Assembly (NCBI RefSeq): GCF_016802725.1
Contig: NC_052679.1
Location: forward strand, 14,129,635 to 14,193,634
Direction of reading: 5' to 3'
From: Solenopsis invicta
Taxonomy: Eukaryota; Arthropoda; Insecta; Hymenoptera; Formicidae
Length of the DNA stretch: 64,000 bases
Shown piece by piece: positions 13,093-24,881 of the stretch. A program made the translations under genes and the position numbers. Within the stretch, counting starts at the first letter, position 1. Every line of letters begins with the position of its first letter. Under the pieces are notes generated by a model. It saw nothing but the letters and a program-made list of their open reading frames with translations, had not been told where the DNA came from and made no database searches.

Positions 13093-16000
13093 TACAGGCC
13101 GTCTCACATTTATGTTTGTCATCTAATTGAGTCAAGCGTATGAGAAAAATCTCTCAATGATTTTTGTAGTATGTATACACGTAGTGAAAGGATGATGGGT
13201 GAAACGAGCAGACTCTGACCTTCAGAAGAGCCATTACGTCTTTTAACGGCTTTCCCTCAACATATTTTGTATTCTGTTGTATTTTACGACTGAAAATCGT
13301 AAGATTCACACAAAAAATATTTTTAAACACTAAGAATCGCTTCGAATAAAGCCTCTTTCACTTATTAATTTGTGTTGTTTGTGTTATTCGATTATTAATT
13401 AATATTGCTTGTTTTATTACAGTTTTAAATTTTCATTAACACACGTTCTCATAATAGCTTCTTATATATTTAATAGCTTTATATGCCGATTTTAATACTT
13501 TTCCGATAAATTAAAGTTTTTTTGAAAATCAGCAGCTCCAAAATTCTAAAAAAGAAACATACCATTTTTACTTGCGATTCCGGCAGTCCAATTGCCAGGT
13601 TTTACCTTATCCTTTAGTAACACAGAGCACAGAAAAAGTTAAGTCTCGATTAGCCGAGAAACCCTTTCACCCTTCGCGATATATGTTACTCGATCATGCA
13701 GCACATGCTGCCTCACCTATCAAAGCACACGACAAACGATCAAGAATTCAAGTCACCAGGTCGCTAGTTCGCACACTGCACACGTTTTCAGAATCTCGAT
13801 CACTTGACCAACTGAATTTATCGAGTGTTCAGTTACTATCATACGTTCTTTCTTCTTCCAGATACGTAAAAATAAATTAAATAACAATGATTGTTTAGCG
13901 TCAAAATTTGAATAATGGTATTCGAGTGACGTGTTAAAAGGAATAGTTATACGAATACATCGAATAGTTGGAAAATTGAACTGAGGTAAAAAAAAATTAT
14001 ATGTACAATAGTTTTCGATTTAATCTGAAAAAGCTCGAATTATATCCATCATAGATTTCACATTATCGACCTTTCGTGAAGACCATAGTGCTAGCATGGA
14101 GAATATGACGATTTTATGTATTTCTGATTTATTACGTAGAATATATATATATATTTTATACATATGTATACAGGGAATTTAAACAGAGCACAGTTATCCG
14201 ATAGCACCGAGTATATATTACGATATTGGACGGAAAAAGATATGGATATTATTCTCATCGACGTCATTATAAAAACAATATTCACATTCGTTAATAACGT
14301 TATTAATTATTTCGATATCGTCTCATGCATATGTTATGTGTATTGCGTAGTATATTTTTCTCGCTAGTAAAACGCAAAATCCCATGTATCAAATTAATCG
14401 TATAAACACTAATAACGTCTGAAATATTGTATTTACGATAGGGATGCAAATCTTTTTCCTCGCGCGTCTACATTGGTTTATTACTCATCAAAAAGTTTTG
14501 CGCTGTTTATTCGCAAGAACTTGTAATGTTACAAGTAAAATCGTCGCTTTAAGTAACCCGTAAGACTTTTACCCTCTTTGAAATTGAACTTTTAATTAAA
14601 AGCAATATATTTTAAAATCAATAATAATAGGTATATTAGGAGAAATAATGGTGAATAAAAAAAAAGTACGATATTAGTTCGCGTACCATCCACTAAAGAA
14701 ACGCACGGGATGCGAGGTAGAGTACTCGGTTTGTATCTCGGTCAGCTGCAGAAATCTGGAATTATCGAGGAGGCGCGGGAGGAAGGGTAACAAGAGGAGT
14801 GAGAGGGTGGATATTGCACTCTCGAGGTAAGTCAGGGGCGGCGGTCTCGGTCGCAGGGGAAAAGGGGGTTAGCGCACGGCAAGGGGTGCCGCCGGTAGCG
14901 GGAGAACGGGCATTTAGAGAGAGAGAGGGAAGGAGTGTACGTGTATTATGGAGAAACGTTGGAGGGCGCAGTCTCGGCTTGCACGCCGGGCATTCGCGTT
15001 CGCGCGCCGCATGTTCGTCGCTCAGTTTCGGTCCAGACGGAATTGCACGCGCATACATCTGCACTCGTACTCGTAGTCAGTGCTGGATATATACATAAGC
15101 CCGTACACGTACAAGCGTAACACATACGTACATATATTATATGTAACACACGTACCGACTTCGCGCGCCGTTCGCCGTTGGTCATCGGTCCAGTCAGCTG
15201 CCCGAAGTTCGGAAGGTTCGCCGCCGATTAGCGCGAGAAGTGAATCGAAGAGCCGCGATTTTCCCTCGTTATCGCGAAGCGAGAAACATTCGTGACTGTC
15301 CCGTTGGTTTCTTAGATTTTTCTTCGCGCAATAATGAGCATATCTTTTTCTCCAAGCTAATTCTAATGCGCGAATTAATTAGTAGTTACGGAGTTTGTCG
15401 ATAAATTGTATTCAAATCATTTTCATTGTCAGTCGAGTCATTCAGTTGCGCCAACGGATATCAACAGTTTGGATTTTCGATCTCGTATTTTTTTTTTCCC
15501 TCCTCTCGCCGTTCGCGCGGTTGCAGCAGCGAATCGTAATAAGAGGCACGGTCGAGCTCGCCAAGAACTTGTCCGATTGCTCCTCTTTGCCGGGTGCCCG
15601 CAGGGGAGCTCTAGTCTCTTTTCCTTCACCTATTACTTCCTTACCCTGAGGAACGTCGACTTTATTAAAGGTTCCGCAGGTCGATCCGATTCGTGGCTAG
15701 GTCGCGTATACAAGACCCTCGTCACCGCGATCAAAGTCTGAATAACACCTGAACCGGGAAGTTCCGTTTGAGTGCAGGCCACCGTCGACGGGCCAATCTT
15801 CTTCGGGCGTAGAACGAGACAGATCGGACGTTTCTGATCTTAAAATCACTATTTGACGAGAACTAATTGATCCGGGTTAGTAAGAGTCCCTGAAAAACTT
15901 GTTTACGCAAGAAAAAGAAAAACACGTACGCGCGCGTCTACGAAAGGAAAGAAAGTACGTTCGCTCTAATTGCTAATCCGTATCGACGAAATAAATCGTT

Positions 16001-17213
16001 AATCTCGTAGTGATTCGCCCTTTTGAAGTTCGTGCGCTCGTCTTAAATCTTCGTTTGAGATTCGACGCGACCTGATATTTTCATTGAGACAATCAAAGAA
16101 TTTAATTACGCGACCTCAGAGACGGTCGAAGGCTCCACTTAGCAGCCTTCACGTTCATCCCCTTGCCATTTGATCGTAAGCCGTCTGCTCGGAAGCAATG
16201 TATATTTCTATAACATACGCGTGCGTTATGACAGTTCGCGCGGATGATCGACACTGAGATCGCACATCTTCGTCGTCCTTCCCACCTGTCAGAACGTTAA
16301 AGCTCCGAATGATAGAAGCGCGACGCGTTCTGTAAGACACGGGCACAAAGAGAACAGTAACAAAGCACATCTCTCGGTGAACATAATATCCACGTAAAGT
16401 GATAATGATGTTGCTGCGTACGTTTTGGTGGCTGGTTTGTACCTCCTCTGTGACACTCGGGGCGCAGCGTGCGAAAGAACTCGGTGACGGCAAAGGTAAG
16501 CTGTAAAAATGTTTCGGACGTCCTCCTCTCTTTTTTTCCTCCCCCTCTTGCATGCGTCTCCAGGTAGCGCGCACGTTCTTTCTCCAAGTGAGAAGTACGC
16601 GAACGAATTAATTGTTCGTTGATTACGCGTGAGAGATGCAACGGTATATAATTTGGGACCTGTAATAGACTACAATTATTGCAGTCACGTTCTAGGAATA
16701 TGTCTCGAGATACCGGGACGAGAGAGGATACGCGTTGGCAGCAGGGAGAGTCCGTGGGACACTGGGGACAGAGTTACGAGTTCCGACCGCGCGGAATTTG
16801 CACTTTATTAAAACGAGTCGCGCAAACAGAACTGCAGCAGAACCGGGGACGGGGAATTATATTCGCGTTAAACCCGCTGCGGTTGATTGTACCCGCGTTC
16901 CGTAATTGCATTTAGGACTTGGCCGTGTAAGGAAACGATAATCACAATGACGTTCGAGTCCATTTGCCCCGCCGCAAAAGGGAATCGGCGCGGGCGGGCA
17001 GTTTACGCGGCCTACGTGCAATCCGTTGCGCGCGCGAGTCGCGGATTACCTTCGATTTCTGGCTGGATGGCAAAATCTCTTCCGATTCCACTCACCGTGG
17101 AATTCCGGTAACGACAATCGTTGGAAAATCGATGGGCTAACCGATTCCGGGGGCGGGGAGGAGGTTACATTCCGATATTTCTTTTTGTTGACGCTCTCTA
17201 GCCCTAGTTGATG

Positions 17214-17240
17214 TCCTCCCCCCCCTCCCCCTCCCCCCCC
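17214..17240. repeat. C-rich homopyrimidine tract
   Basis: A run of C broken by single T. It is low-complexity sequence prone to sequencing error, with no function inferred. Confidence 0.9.
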
Positions 17241-18533
17241 GTCGAGTTCGCAAGCGCAGGTAGTATCGTCGGATACACGCGCGGACGATGGTGCTCGCTG
17301 TTTATCGAGCGTGAAATTTGGACTCACACAGCGGACTATAATGGCCGGGGCCGCGTTTACGAGGTTTACGAAACACGTCCCGGCCGCGTCCTTGTTCCGG
17401 GCGCGTATAAGAGCCGGCCGTAGCCCGTCGCTCCTGTTCGTTACGCGATTAAATTGTACGCCAAGATGATTAAACAGCCGTCCGTAGTAATAGCCCGCCA
17501 ATGTTTTATCCAAACATCTCTCACGGCGGAAGCATCTCCCACGTTTCTCCCTTAACTTGTATGTACGCTGTCACAATACTCAAGCCGGCTACGACTAAAA
17601 ATAACTACGTATCGCGCAATGGTCTTACATTGGTGTGAGGCGTCTTGGATGCTGCGTGTGTGACGTGATATTAAAAAGAAATAGATATTATATTCCTTTT
17701 TACATATCGCAAGCCAAAATATTGGTCTATAGTTTTGCGTGCACAATGAATTCGTATTTTATCTCATTTTCAGTGATAATAATTATTAAATTAATTTGAC
17801 TCTAATTGCTGATGAAATGACGGTATTGCGGGATACGGCTTAAAATATCTATCTTTCCAGCGAATAATTGTATTTTGCGAAAGAAGGACACAATGCACGT
17901 CCTTTAGATTTAATTAATGTCTGTTGAACCGTGCGATAAATTGGATAATTTAATGTGATCGGACTGCGTTTTTGAAAGAATTATGCTCGAAACGTGTATC
18001 GCACGTAACCGGCTTTAATGGCAATATTACAGGTATCAATACTCCGGTTTATTAACAACGTTAATTTTACGGTATAAAGAATGTCGTTAATCGGACCATA
18101 ATTAATCTCATAATCGGATTACTCTTGGTTAAACGCGTTTCGTTAGGACGATTTCGTAGTAGTCGCACGCGCGCGCGATTCACACAAGTCGTTATTGTGT
18201 GCCAGATGCATATGGATAAACATACTGGAAAGGCGAACGGTGTGTACAACAAGCTGTTACAGAACGCTAATATACCGTACACGCTGGCGCGCGGGCGCGC
18301 GCATCTAACTGCTCGCGCTACTCTAATTACAACATTTATCGTTACAACGGGACACTAAACGTTACTATTAATTATGGCCCTAAAGTACCACTTAGTTACC
18401 GCCATTAGGCGAGCGTTCTGTAACGGAAGTTAAGCTTAACCCGACTTTGCAGCTCCTACGATCGAACGCTCGAGTCTTTTAATGAACTCACCGCACGGAA
18501 GTGAGCTCTAGTATTCCAATTGTCGCTTTGGGT

Positions 18534-18566
18534 ACGCAAAATGGCAAAGCGTGTGCCATTTTGCGT
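18534..18566. other. Perfect 13-bp hairpin
   Basis: ACGCAAAATGGCA at 18534-18546 is followed after seven bases by its exact reverse complement at 18554-18566. CAATTG-like sequence lies on both sides. Such a short perfect stem could be a transposon remnant, a paired protein-binding site or an RNA hairpin. Nothing nearby decides which. Confidence 0.8.
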
Positions 18567-19060
18567 CAATTGCGCCTTCTTCCGCCAATTGTATCGTATT
18601 GCGGCTCTAGAAATATGAGATTCTCATACAGTATATATATACATATATATGAATCCTGTCTGAGCGTAAAAGAATTCTCATAGCGAGCAATGATACGATA
18701 TAATCTCGCATGCGCTTACGGCCAGCTCGCCGTGTGCAGACTCGACGGAAGCAATTTTCCGCTAATCCATTTCGGGGTCGCGAAACACGCCTAATCGACT
18801 GTATACCCATAGCCGCGCTCGATCGTAGCTATAACTTTTAATCTAACGACTTTTTCCACTCAGATAATTGCCATTTAAATTGAGGCAGCATCGGGAATAC
18901 TCGACGGAGGGATCAATACGCGACAGGGAGTCCCTTCGCGAGTGATCCGTGCAAAGACAGGGAACGTCGTCGTGTACACCGTGTAAGCCGTCTTAAGCCG
19001 ATTTAAGCTCGGTTAGGGTCGCGCGCGACATTTCTTCGCGGGAGATGAAATTGAAATGAG

Positions 19061-19111
19061 CGGAGCGGTGCGGTACGGTGCGGTGCGGTGCGGTGTGGTG
19101 CGGTGCGGTGG
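19061..19111. repeat. (CGGTG)10 pentanucleotide repeat
   Basis: Ten consecutive 5-bp units, seven of them exact CGGTG and the others with one change each, then a final G. It lies in CpG-rich DNA with no coding frame supported. Confidence 0.9.
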
Positions 19112-19491
19112 AACGTGTATAGCTAAATGAAATGCACGCGAGGCGAACATCGGACAATGGATCCCGAGATCAGACGGCGAGTTTACGCATTGTCCGGGGA
19201 AACTCATTTTGACGAATCTGTAATAAGATCGCACGAATTTTATTCCACTTCACGCCAAGAGAAACGCGACGCTGAAAACTTTTCACCATGAACATGCGAG
19301 CATGTTATAACCGTAATCTTGGAGAGCTCTTTACGCAAGTAGTGGCAAACTCGCGTGGGAAACGCCAACGTGAATCGCGAAAAGCGCGAGAGATTGCGTC
19401 GTGTTCTCCGTTATTTAGCGTTCGCCGCTCGGCGGAATTTCCTGGATGGTTGTGTCATGCAAATACGTATCCGCGAGGCGGCGCGGGCGCG

Positions 19492-19535
19492 GGCCGGGCG
19501 CGGGCCGGGTGCAAGTCGGGTGCGGGCTGGGTGCA
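19492..19535. repeat. 11-bp GC-rich minisatellite, four units
   Basis: Four tandem 11-bp units (consensus GGCCGGGTGCA) with one to four changes each. The strand is strongly G-rich. The Ala/Gly/Arg-rich frames crossing it are repeat artefacts. Confidence 0.8.
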
Positions 19536-20347
19536 GCGCGACGTTTCGACACGGCGCTTCTTATTACAGACTGCGAGGGATGGTATCCTTTTTCAATTCG
19601 GGTACCGGAGGCTGTATCATACAGGAAGGACACGAAGTTGAAATCTCAAGTCCTCCACGAGAGTTTCCTTGGTGATTCAACGCGTCCCACGAGTTTTCCG
19701 CCCGTTTTCACACACCGCGTGGCTTTGCGTGTCACGAGAAGCGACTCTTGCGTCTTCAATTTTCCTCAGCGCGTGCCAAAACGTAATTTTAACTCGAGAC
19801 CCAAATTCCACGCTACGCAGAGTTAAAAATATAAAAGTTCCAATTTGACTCTGTCAACGGCGGCACAAAAAGTTAACACTTATTCGCTGTTCGCTTCTGA
19901 CGAATCAGAATTTCGAATTATTGGACCATTGCGATAATCCCTAATGAGATCAGTTAAATTTTAGAGAGCGCACATAATGCATAATAATTTTATTCGTTAT
20001 AAGCGAGTTGATAATGACAACCTATGAATAATAATGATGCTAATGAGTTGCAGCTGCGATGTATAATATACGTTATAAACTCTTGCATGATTTTGTATTT
20101 TAAAATATACCGCAATTAAATCGATAACGTTTGTATTATAAAATACATATCGCTTTAAAAAGAAATACGCACAGTAACAAACTTAAAACGTTATACAAAG
20201 AAATTCGTTTATATTTATGTTCAAAATTGTATTATCCCGTAATGGTCCCTTGGAGTCTTTTGAACCCCACGCTAACTTTAAGGGTACACAGACCATTCAA
20301 AATCGAACAACCTTCTATAAAACTAATTTTTTATCTGAAAATATACT

Positions 20348-20633
20348 ATCTTGAGAATACACCCCTAAATTTTTGAATTATGTCAAAATTAAAAATTTTA
20401 TGAATATTTTTATTTAAAAAGTCAAATTTTGCAATTTTGTTTTTTTTATTTAAATTTTTTCATTATGTTAAATTTATTTGAAAGTAAATTATCTTGAGAA
20501 TACACCTCTAAATTTTTGTTGAATTACCTCAAAAATTAAAACTTTTATGAATATTTTTGTAAAAGAGTCAAATTTTGTATTTTTTCTTATTTGAATTTTT
20601 TTATTATGTTAAATTCTAATTTAAAAAAATTAT
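20348..20633 (+). repeat. 143-bp tandem duplication
   Basis: Two units begin at ATCTTGAGAATACACC, at 20348 and 20491, giving a period of 143 bp. Both continue with CTAAATTTTTG, a TCAAAATTAAAA-type block, TTTATGAATATTTTT, GTCAAATTTTG and TATTATGTTAAATT-like sequence. The second unit has small indels. Sequence just upstream (20250-20330) is less AT-rich and not repeated. It could be part of a satellite or of a mobile-element end. Confidence 0.8.
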
Positions 20634-21629
20634 TGGATGATAAAGAACAGGCCTCAAGGTATGTTCAGTAAAATTTATGCAACAAAATATCAAAAAACTG
20701 ACAAATAGCAACTGATTTTGTGCAGGGGGGTTCATGTGACCGTTATGTTATTATTTGGAAGTATGACCATCACGGGTTATATGCGAGATCACATGCGGCA
20801 AGTTCTTCGCTATATTTGATACGTTTAACGTCTCGAGTATCAAAATCCATTCCAGCTTGTTTATCTTGTTAACTGACGTAATAGTAAAGCCATCGAAAGA
20901 GATACACGTCATTTAACTTCCGTTTCGGTCGTTCTATGAAATTCCACGGAATCACATGCCTCGCTTTCCAGCAAGATATTCGTAAGCAGAATGCGATGTG
21001 ATGATAGTGCAGCAGTTAGCGATGCCAACGAGCGCACTGTGACAGCACGCGCTCGCAGCTACTTCCGTGACCTCCGGCGTCCGCAAAGCGCATCCACACT
21101 ATCTTGTTTCTGGGCGTTCCTTGGTACATATTCTCATTACCTTGGCGTATACATGCCGGATACGGATGTGGGTACAGGCTGTTGCAAATCTTTCGGCCGT
21201 TGATTCTTCGACGTATCAATTTCTTTGGCGAGAAATTAAATGGATGTCTCGCTACAAATTTTTGTTTCTGCTGTAATTTTAAAAGCTCCAATTTGTCCTA
21301 GTTTATTTTGGAGGTCATTAGTGTGAAAATTTTGAAACGATCGCTAGTCTTCTTGGTTAGGATTGTACAGTCTGTGGGTGAAAGGTTACGAGAAAGGGAC
21401 GTTCCGGACATCTTGCGCATATACGTGAACCTTGCACGTGTATATACAAACTTACGAACATAGTGCTCACGAGCGTAAGGACGAAACTGCAAGAACGATA
21501 CAGTGCCACATGAATAACGTTGATAAGTCCTCTTTTATTCAATATTTTCGTGAATAAGAAAGAAAGAGATAGACGATCTTATTATCTATCGAAATATTAC
21601 GTTAAACACGTTGATAATTCGTACAAGTA

Positions 21630-22541
21630 GAAGAAAGTTGCCAATACTGACAGAGGCCTTCTAAATTACCTTCTTATTTGTCGAAAACTACATATTGCAC
21701 TATATTAATACTAACAATGATTTCCTTGGGTAATTAAAAAATTAAAATCCCATAGTTCATATATTTATAATATTTTTTATGTAAAATTAAATAATAATTA
21801 AAAATAAATTTTTTAAAAACAAAAATAAAATTTGCATGATTTTCTCTTGCAAATTGCATAGTTGAAACAATAATAAATATATTGTTGATAATATTAAATT
21901 TTATATTAGATTTAGCTTTACATTACATTTAGCTTTTTAAAATTGATTTGTTTACATTTTTTACTTTTATATTTTCCTCGTAATGCGATTTGAAACATAA
22001 AATCTCTGTGCAGCATAAAACGAACCGTTGAATAGCTCTTTCCGTGAGAATAGACAATTAGAATTACAAAATCTGCAACTACAATGTTGACGGATGGTTT
22101 CATGAATTTTTTCATATTTTCTGTAATACCTCAAGATAGAAAAAATAGCGTCTGATTCACAAATACGTAAAAAAAATGTCTAAAGTGGAAGCTTTCAATT
22201 TTAGTCTTCTAATTTTATTATTTGTTGTCTAATATGTATAAATGTGTTTTTTTTTAATTAGTTTATCAATTTATTTTAGCTAACTTCTTTCTTACGGGAT
22301 CGTGCATGCATTTTACCATTGCTACTTTCTATGACAGTGTTGAGACACAATTTCTCAGACGCTCCTTTTGAGTTATGTTGCAAAAGCATTAATTATTACA
22401 AAATACAAAACAGTAATGTAAAAACTGTCGTACCATCTGACAAAAGACACCTTTTACTTTGTACTAATATCTTTAATGTTTTATTTTTGGCTTTTGTTTA
22501 AGAAATATTATTCAAAGACAAACGTATTGGTAACTTTCCTC
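21630..22541 (+). mobile_element. TIR family 1, copy B (both ends present)
   Basis: The 20-bp windows at 21628-21647 and 22524-22543, each including an outer TA, are reverse complements at 18 of 20 positions (TAGAAGAAAGTTGCCAATAC against TAGAGGAAAGTTACCAATAC). TA lies immediately outside both ends, fitting a TA duplication of Tc1/mariner-like elements. The interior is AT-rich and without a coding frame. It lacks the hairpin seen in copy A, giving an empty site at about 22050. This is the best reference copy of the family. Confidence 0.85.
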
Positions 22542-24426
22542 TAATACAGGGATTAGTTATTACTTGCCTTGGCTCGGGAACAAGCTCGAGGAGTTGTATT
22601 TGGCGGAGAGTTTTGTTGGTTGCCAAGTCTTCGCAAATTTTTACTGGAAGTCACTGGCAAAGCTAAACGCAGAGTTTTTAGAGAGCGTGAAACGAGATCG
22701 AAAGTGTTTCGAGTTTTACTCCGATATTCGTCGAAGCGAAAAATACACGCCGCGAATGCCAGCCATTACTTTCCGTTTAATTGAGACTCGGTGTAATGAC
22801 GCGCAATCGCCATCGCTCAAAACATTTGCTCTCCTCCCTCTTTCCGCTTCCCGTTTAATTCCTACGAATAGCTGAGTCAACTTCCATGACCGCTGCGGCG
22901 GAAAGGAGCCGCAGTTAAAAACAACTTTAATTATTTTAATAGAGAGATGACAAGAGTTGTTTTAGTTCATACGGGTTCGTTAGTGAATTTAGCTGCGAGT
23001 ACAGTCAAGAGTCCCGCGCCCATTACAAAGCGCATCCTGAACAAATCAAAACTTTCGTTCCGTAAAATGAATATTTTTTTTTACCGATGAGAACAGAAGC
23101 TTTAACGCCGAAACTAACTTCCATTCCGGCTTCGACTTGATTTTATTTTGTGCCGTAGTAACTTTTTTGATACGTCACTTGTCTAATAGGATCCCGTCCA
23201 GCATGGCTATGTGCTTTCGGATGTGACCGACAATAATCCTATACGGATTCGATCGTGCCGCGCAGACGAAAATTGTGCTACCTTTAAATTTGCCGGTGGG
23301 ACTTGCGCGGGGGAGCGAGTTTTTCGCTGACAAAGTCGAAATACATTTACCTTTGACCGCTTGCACGCGTCGTTGATCACGAACGATATCGAGTCAGCTC
23401 TTCGAGGACTAAAGTCCGATGTTTTTACTTCAGCGGCGTCGGCGGCGGCCTCCCTCGTCTCTCGCATAAGTCGGTCACTATCCCCATCGATATCTGAACG
23501 AAGAATTACGAGACACGGAAGAAAGGAAACGCGCGGCGGGGAGTTGATATAAATCGAAAGTTCATCCGATTCGTTCGCGAAAATCTTTAGCTCGTTGCGA
23601 AATCATGCTCGTGGCGTGATACATTTCTCTCTCGCGGACGCGAAAAAGAATCCCTCGTCGAACCTCTCGTGCAAACGTGCCCGGGCGGTATTTGCGCTCA
23701 TAGATATATTCATCGCGTTCCGTAAAGATGAGCGCGCGCGACTCGGAACGGAAAAGCGACGCGACGCGACGGCATAAATTGCTCCAATATCGGGGCGCTA
23801 GTTACTTGATACCTCCACCGAATCATCGGCCACGATCCGATGAGAGGTCACGTACGAATCTTCATTTACCACCTTCGTAATCGGAATAATCCATAATCAG
23901 ATCGCTTAACCGTGATTTGCGCGATTCTCTTTGCACGGTGGATTTACATCGCAAACTTGGGGGAAGCGCGCACCTACGCCGCGGCTGCTGCGAGGTTTGT
24001 CATTGGTTTACGCAAACGAACGAATCGACGTTATATAGATACGCGTAATCTCGCTAAAGCGTCGTGTTACCGAGGCCATTGTCTCTCGTGTACGAGAGGT
24101 TTCTTCGGCGTCATTAGCATCGGAGGAATGGGAAATAATTGCGGCCCACTGTGGAGGGGCCGTTTCGAATTGATCGTTAACAACGTAATTAAACTATCCG
24201 TTACCGCAGAAATGTCGGATGATACAGCTGGCCTCGCGCCGTCCCTGCAATCCGACCAATCCCGCGCACGAATATCGTCTATGAGCCGTCGCGTCGCGGT
24301 TCGCGTCGATATAACGCTGTAATGAGCGGTAACGTTGATTAGAGCCACTCGTCATTCGAGTAGTAGCTGCGGCGTCGTTGCTCGCGCATATACGCAAACA
24401 TCGGTTCACGACGTGCATACGTCGAT

Positions 24427-24458
<32 letters not shown>

Positions 24459-24464
24459 TCTCTC
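24427..24464. repeat. (TC)n dinucleotide microsatellite
   Basis: About 19 TC units with one interruption near the end. The homopyrimidine mirror symmetry would allow triplex DNA in principle. Confidence 0.95.
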
Positions 24465-24851
24465 GTCATGCACTACAGGTGCTGCAGTCACTACTATCGG
24501 CATACCGTTACGTCGCTGAATATACAGTGAAAATTCGGCAGCAAGGGAGGTGCCTCCCTACCTATTGTTCCCATTTCGACGGCAATGCCTCATACGGCGC
24601 GCGGCGTGGAGATTGCATTCTGAATCCGCGTCGAAGTGACACGAGCAGTATGTAAGGCTATAGATCTCGCGAGCAAGGATACCAACGCGCACGTTGATCA
24701 TTCATTCATGCGCCCGTTGCGCGCAAATCACGGTCGACGAGACTATCGTTCATTATCTCCGATAATTGTTCCTCTCGCCGACAGTCGCCTATCGATAAAA
24801 GTCCGTCGTGAATCGCGAATCTCTAATGTTACGTGAGAAGCAGTTAGCGAT

Positions 24852-24881
24852 TCCCCCCCTTCCCTTCCCCCCCCCCCTCCT
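24852..24881. repeat. C-rich homopyrimidine tract
   Basis: Runs of seven and eleven C separated by short T-containing spacers. Low complexity, no function inferred. Confidence 0.9.

Larger units (their letters stand above)
13095..19990. other. Mostly CpG-rich DNA, no gene seen
   Basis: Composition rises to GC-rich and CpG-rich at 14700-17500 and 18100-19850. The 14990-15300 stretch has several TCAGT initiator-like motifs and a high CpG leader-like texture, but neither a downstream promoter element nor a splice structure could be established. Open frames overlap on both strands and are domain-free. At 17760-18480 there are several TAATTA-type cores; see findings. Confidence 0.55.

Noticed and set aside
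14990..15300. Possible promoter with TCAGT initiator-like motifs
   Set aside because: Several such motifs occur by chance. No downstream element at the expected spacing, no splice structure and no coding exon could be connected.
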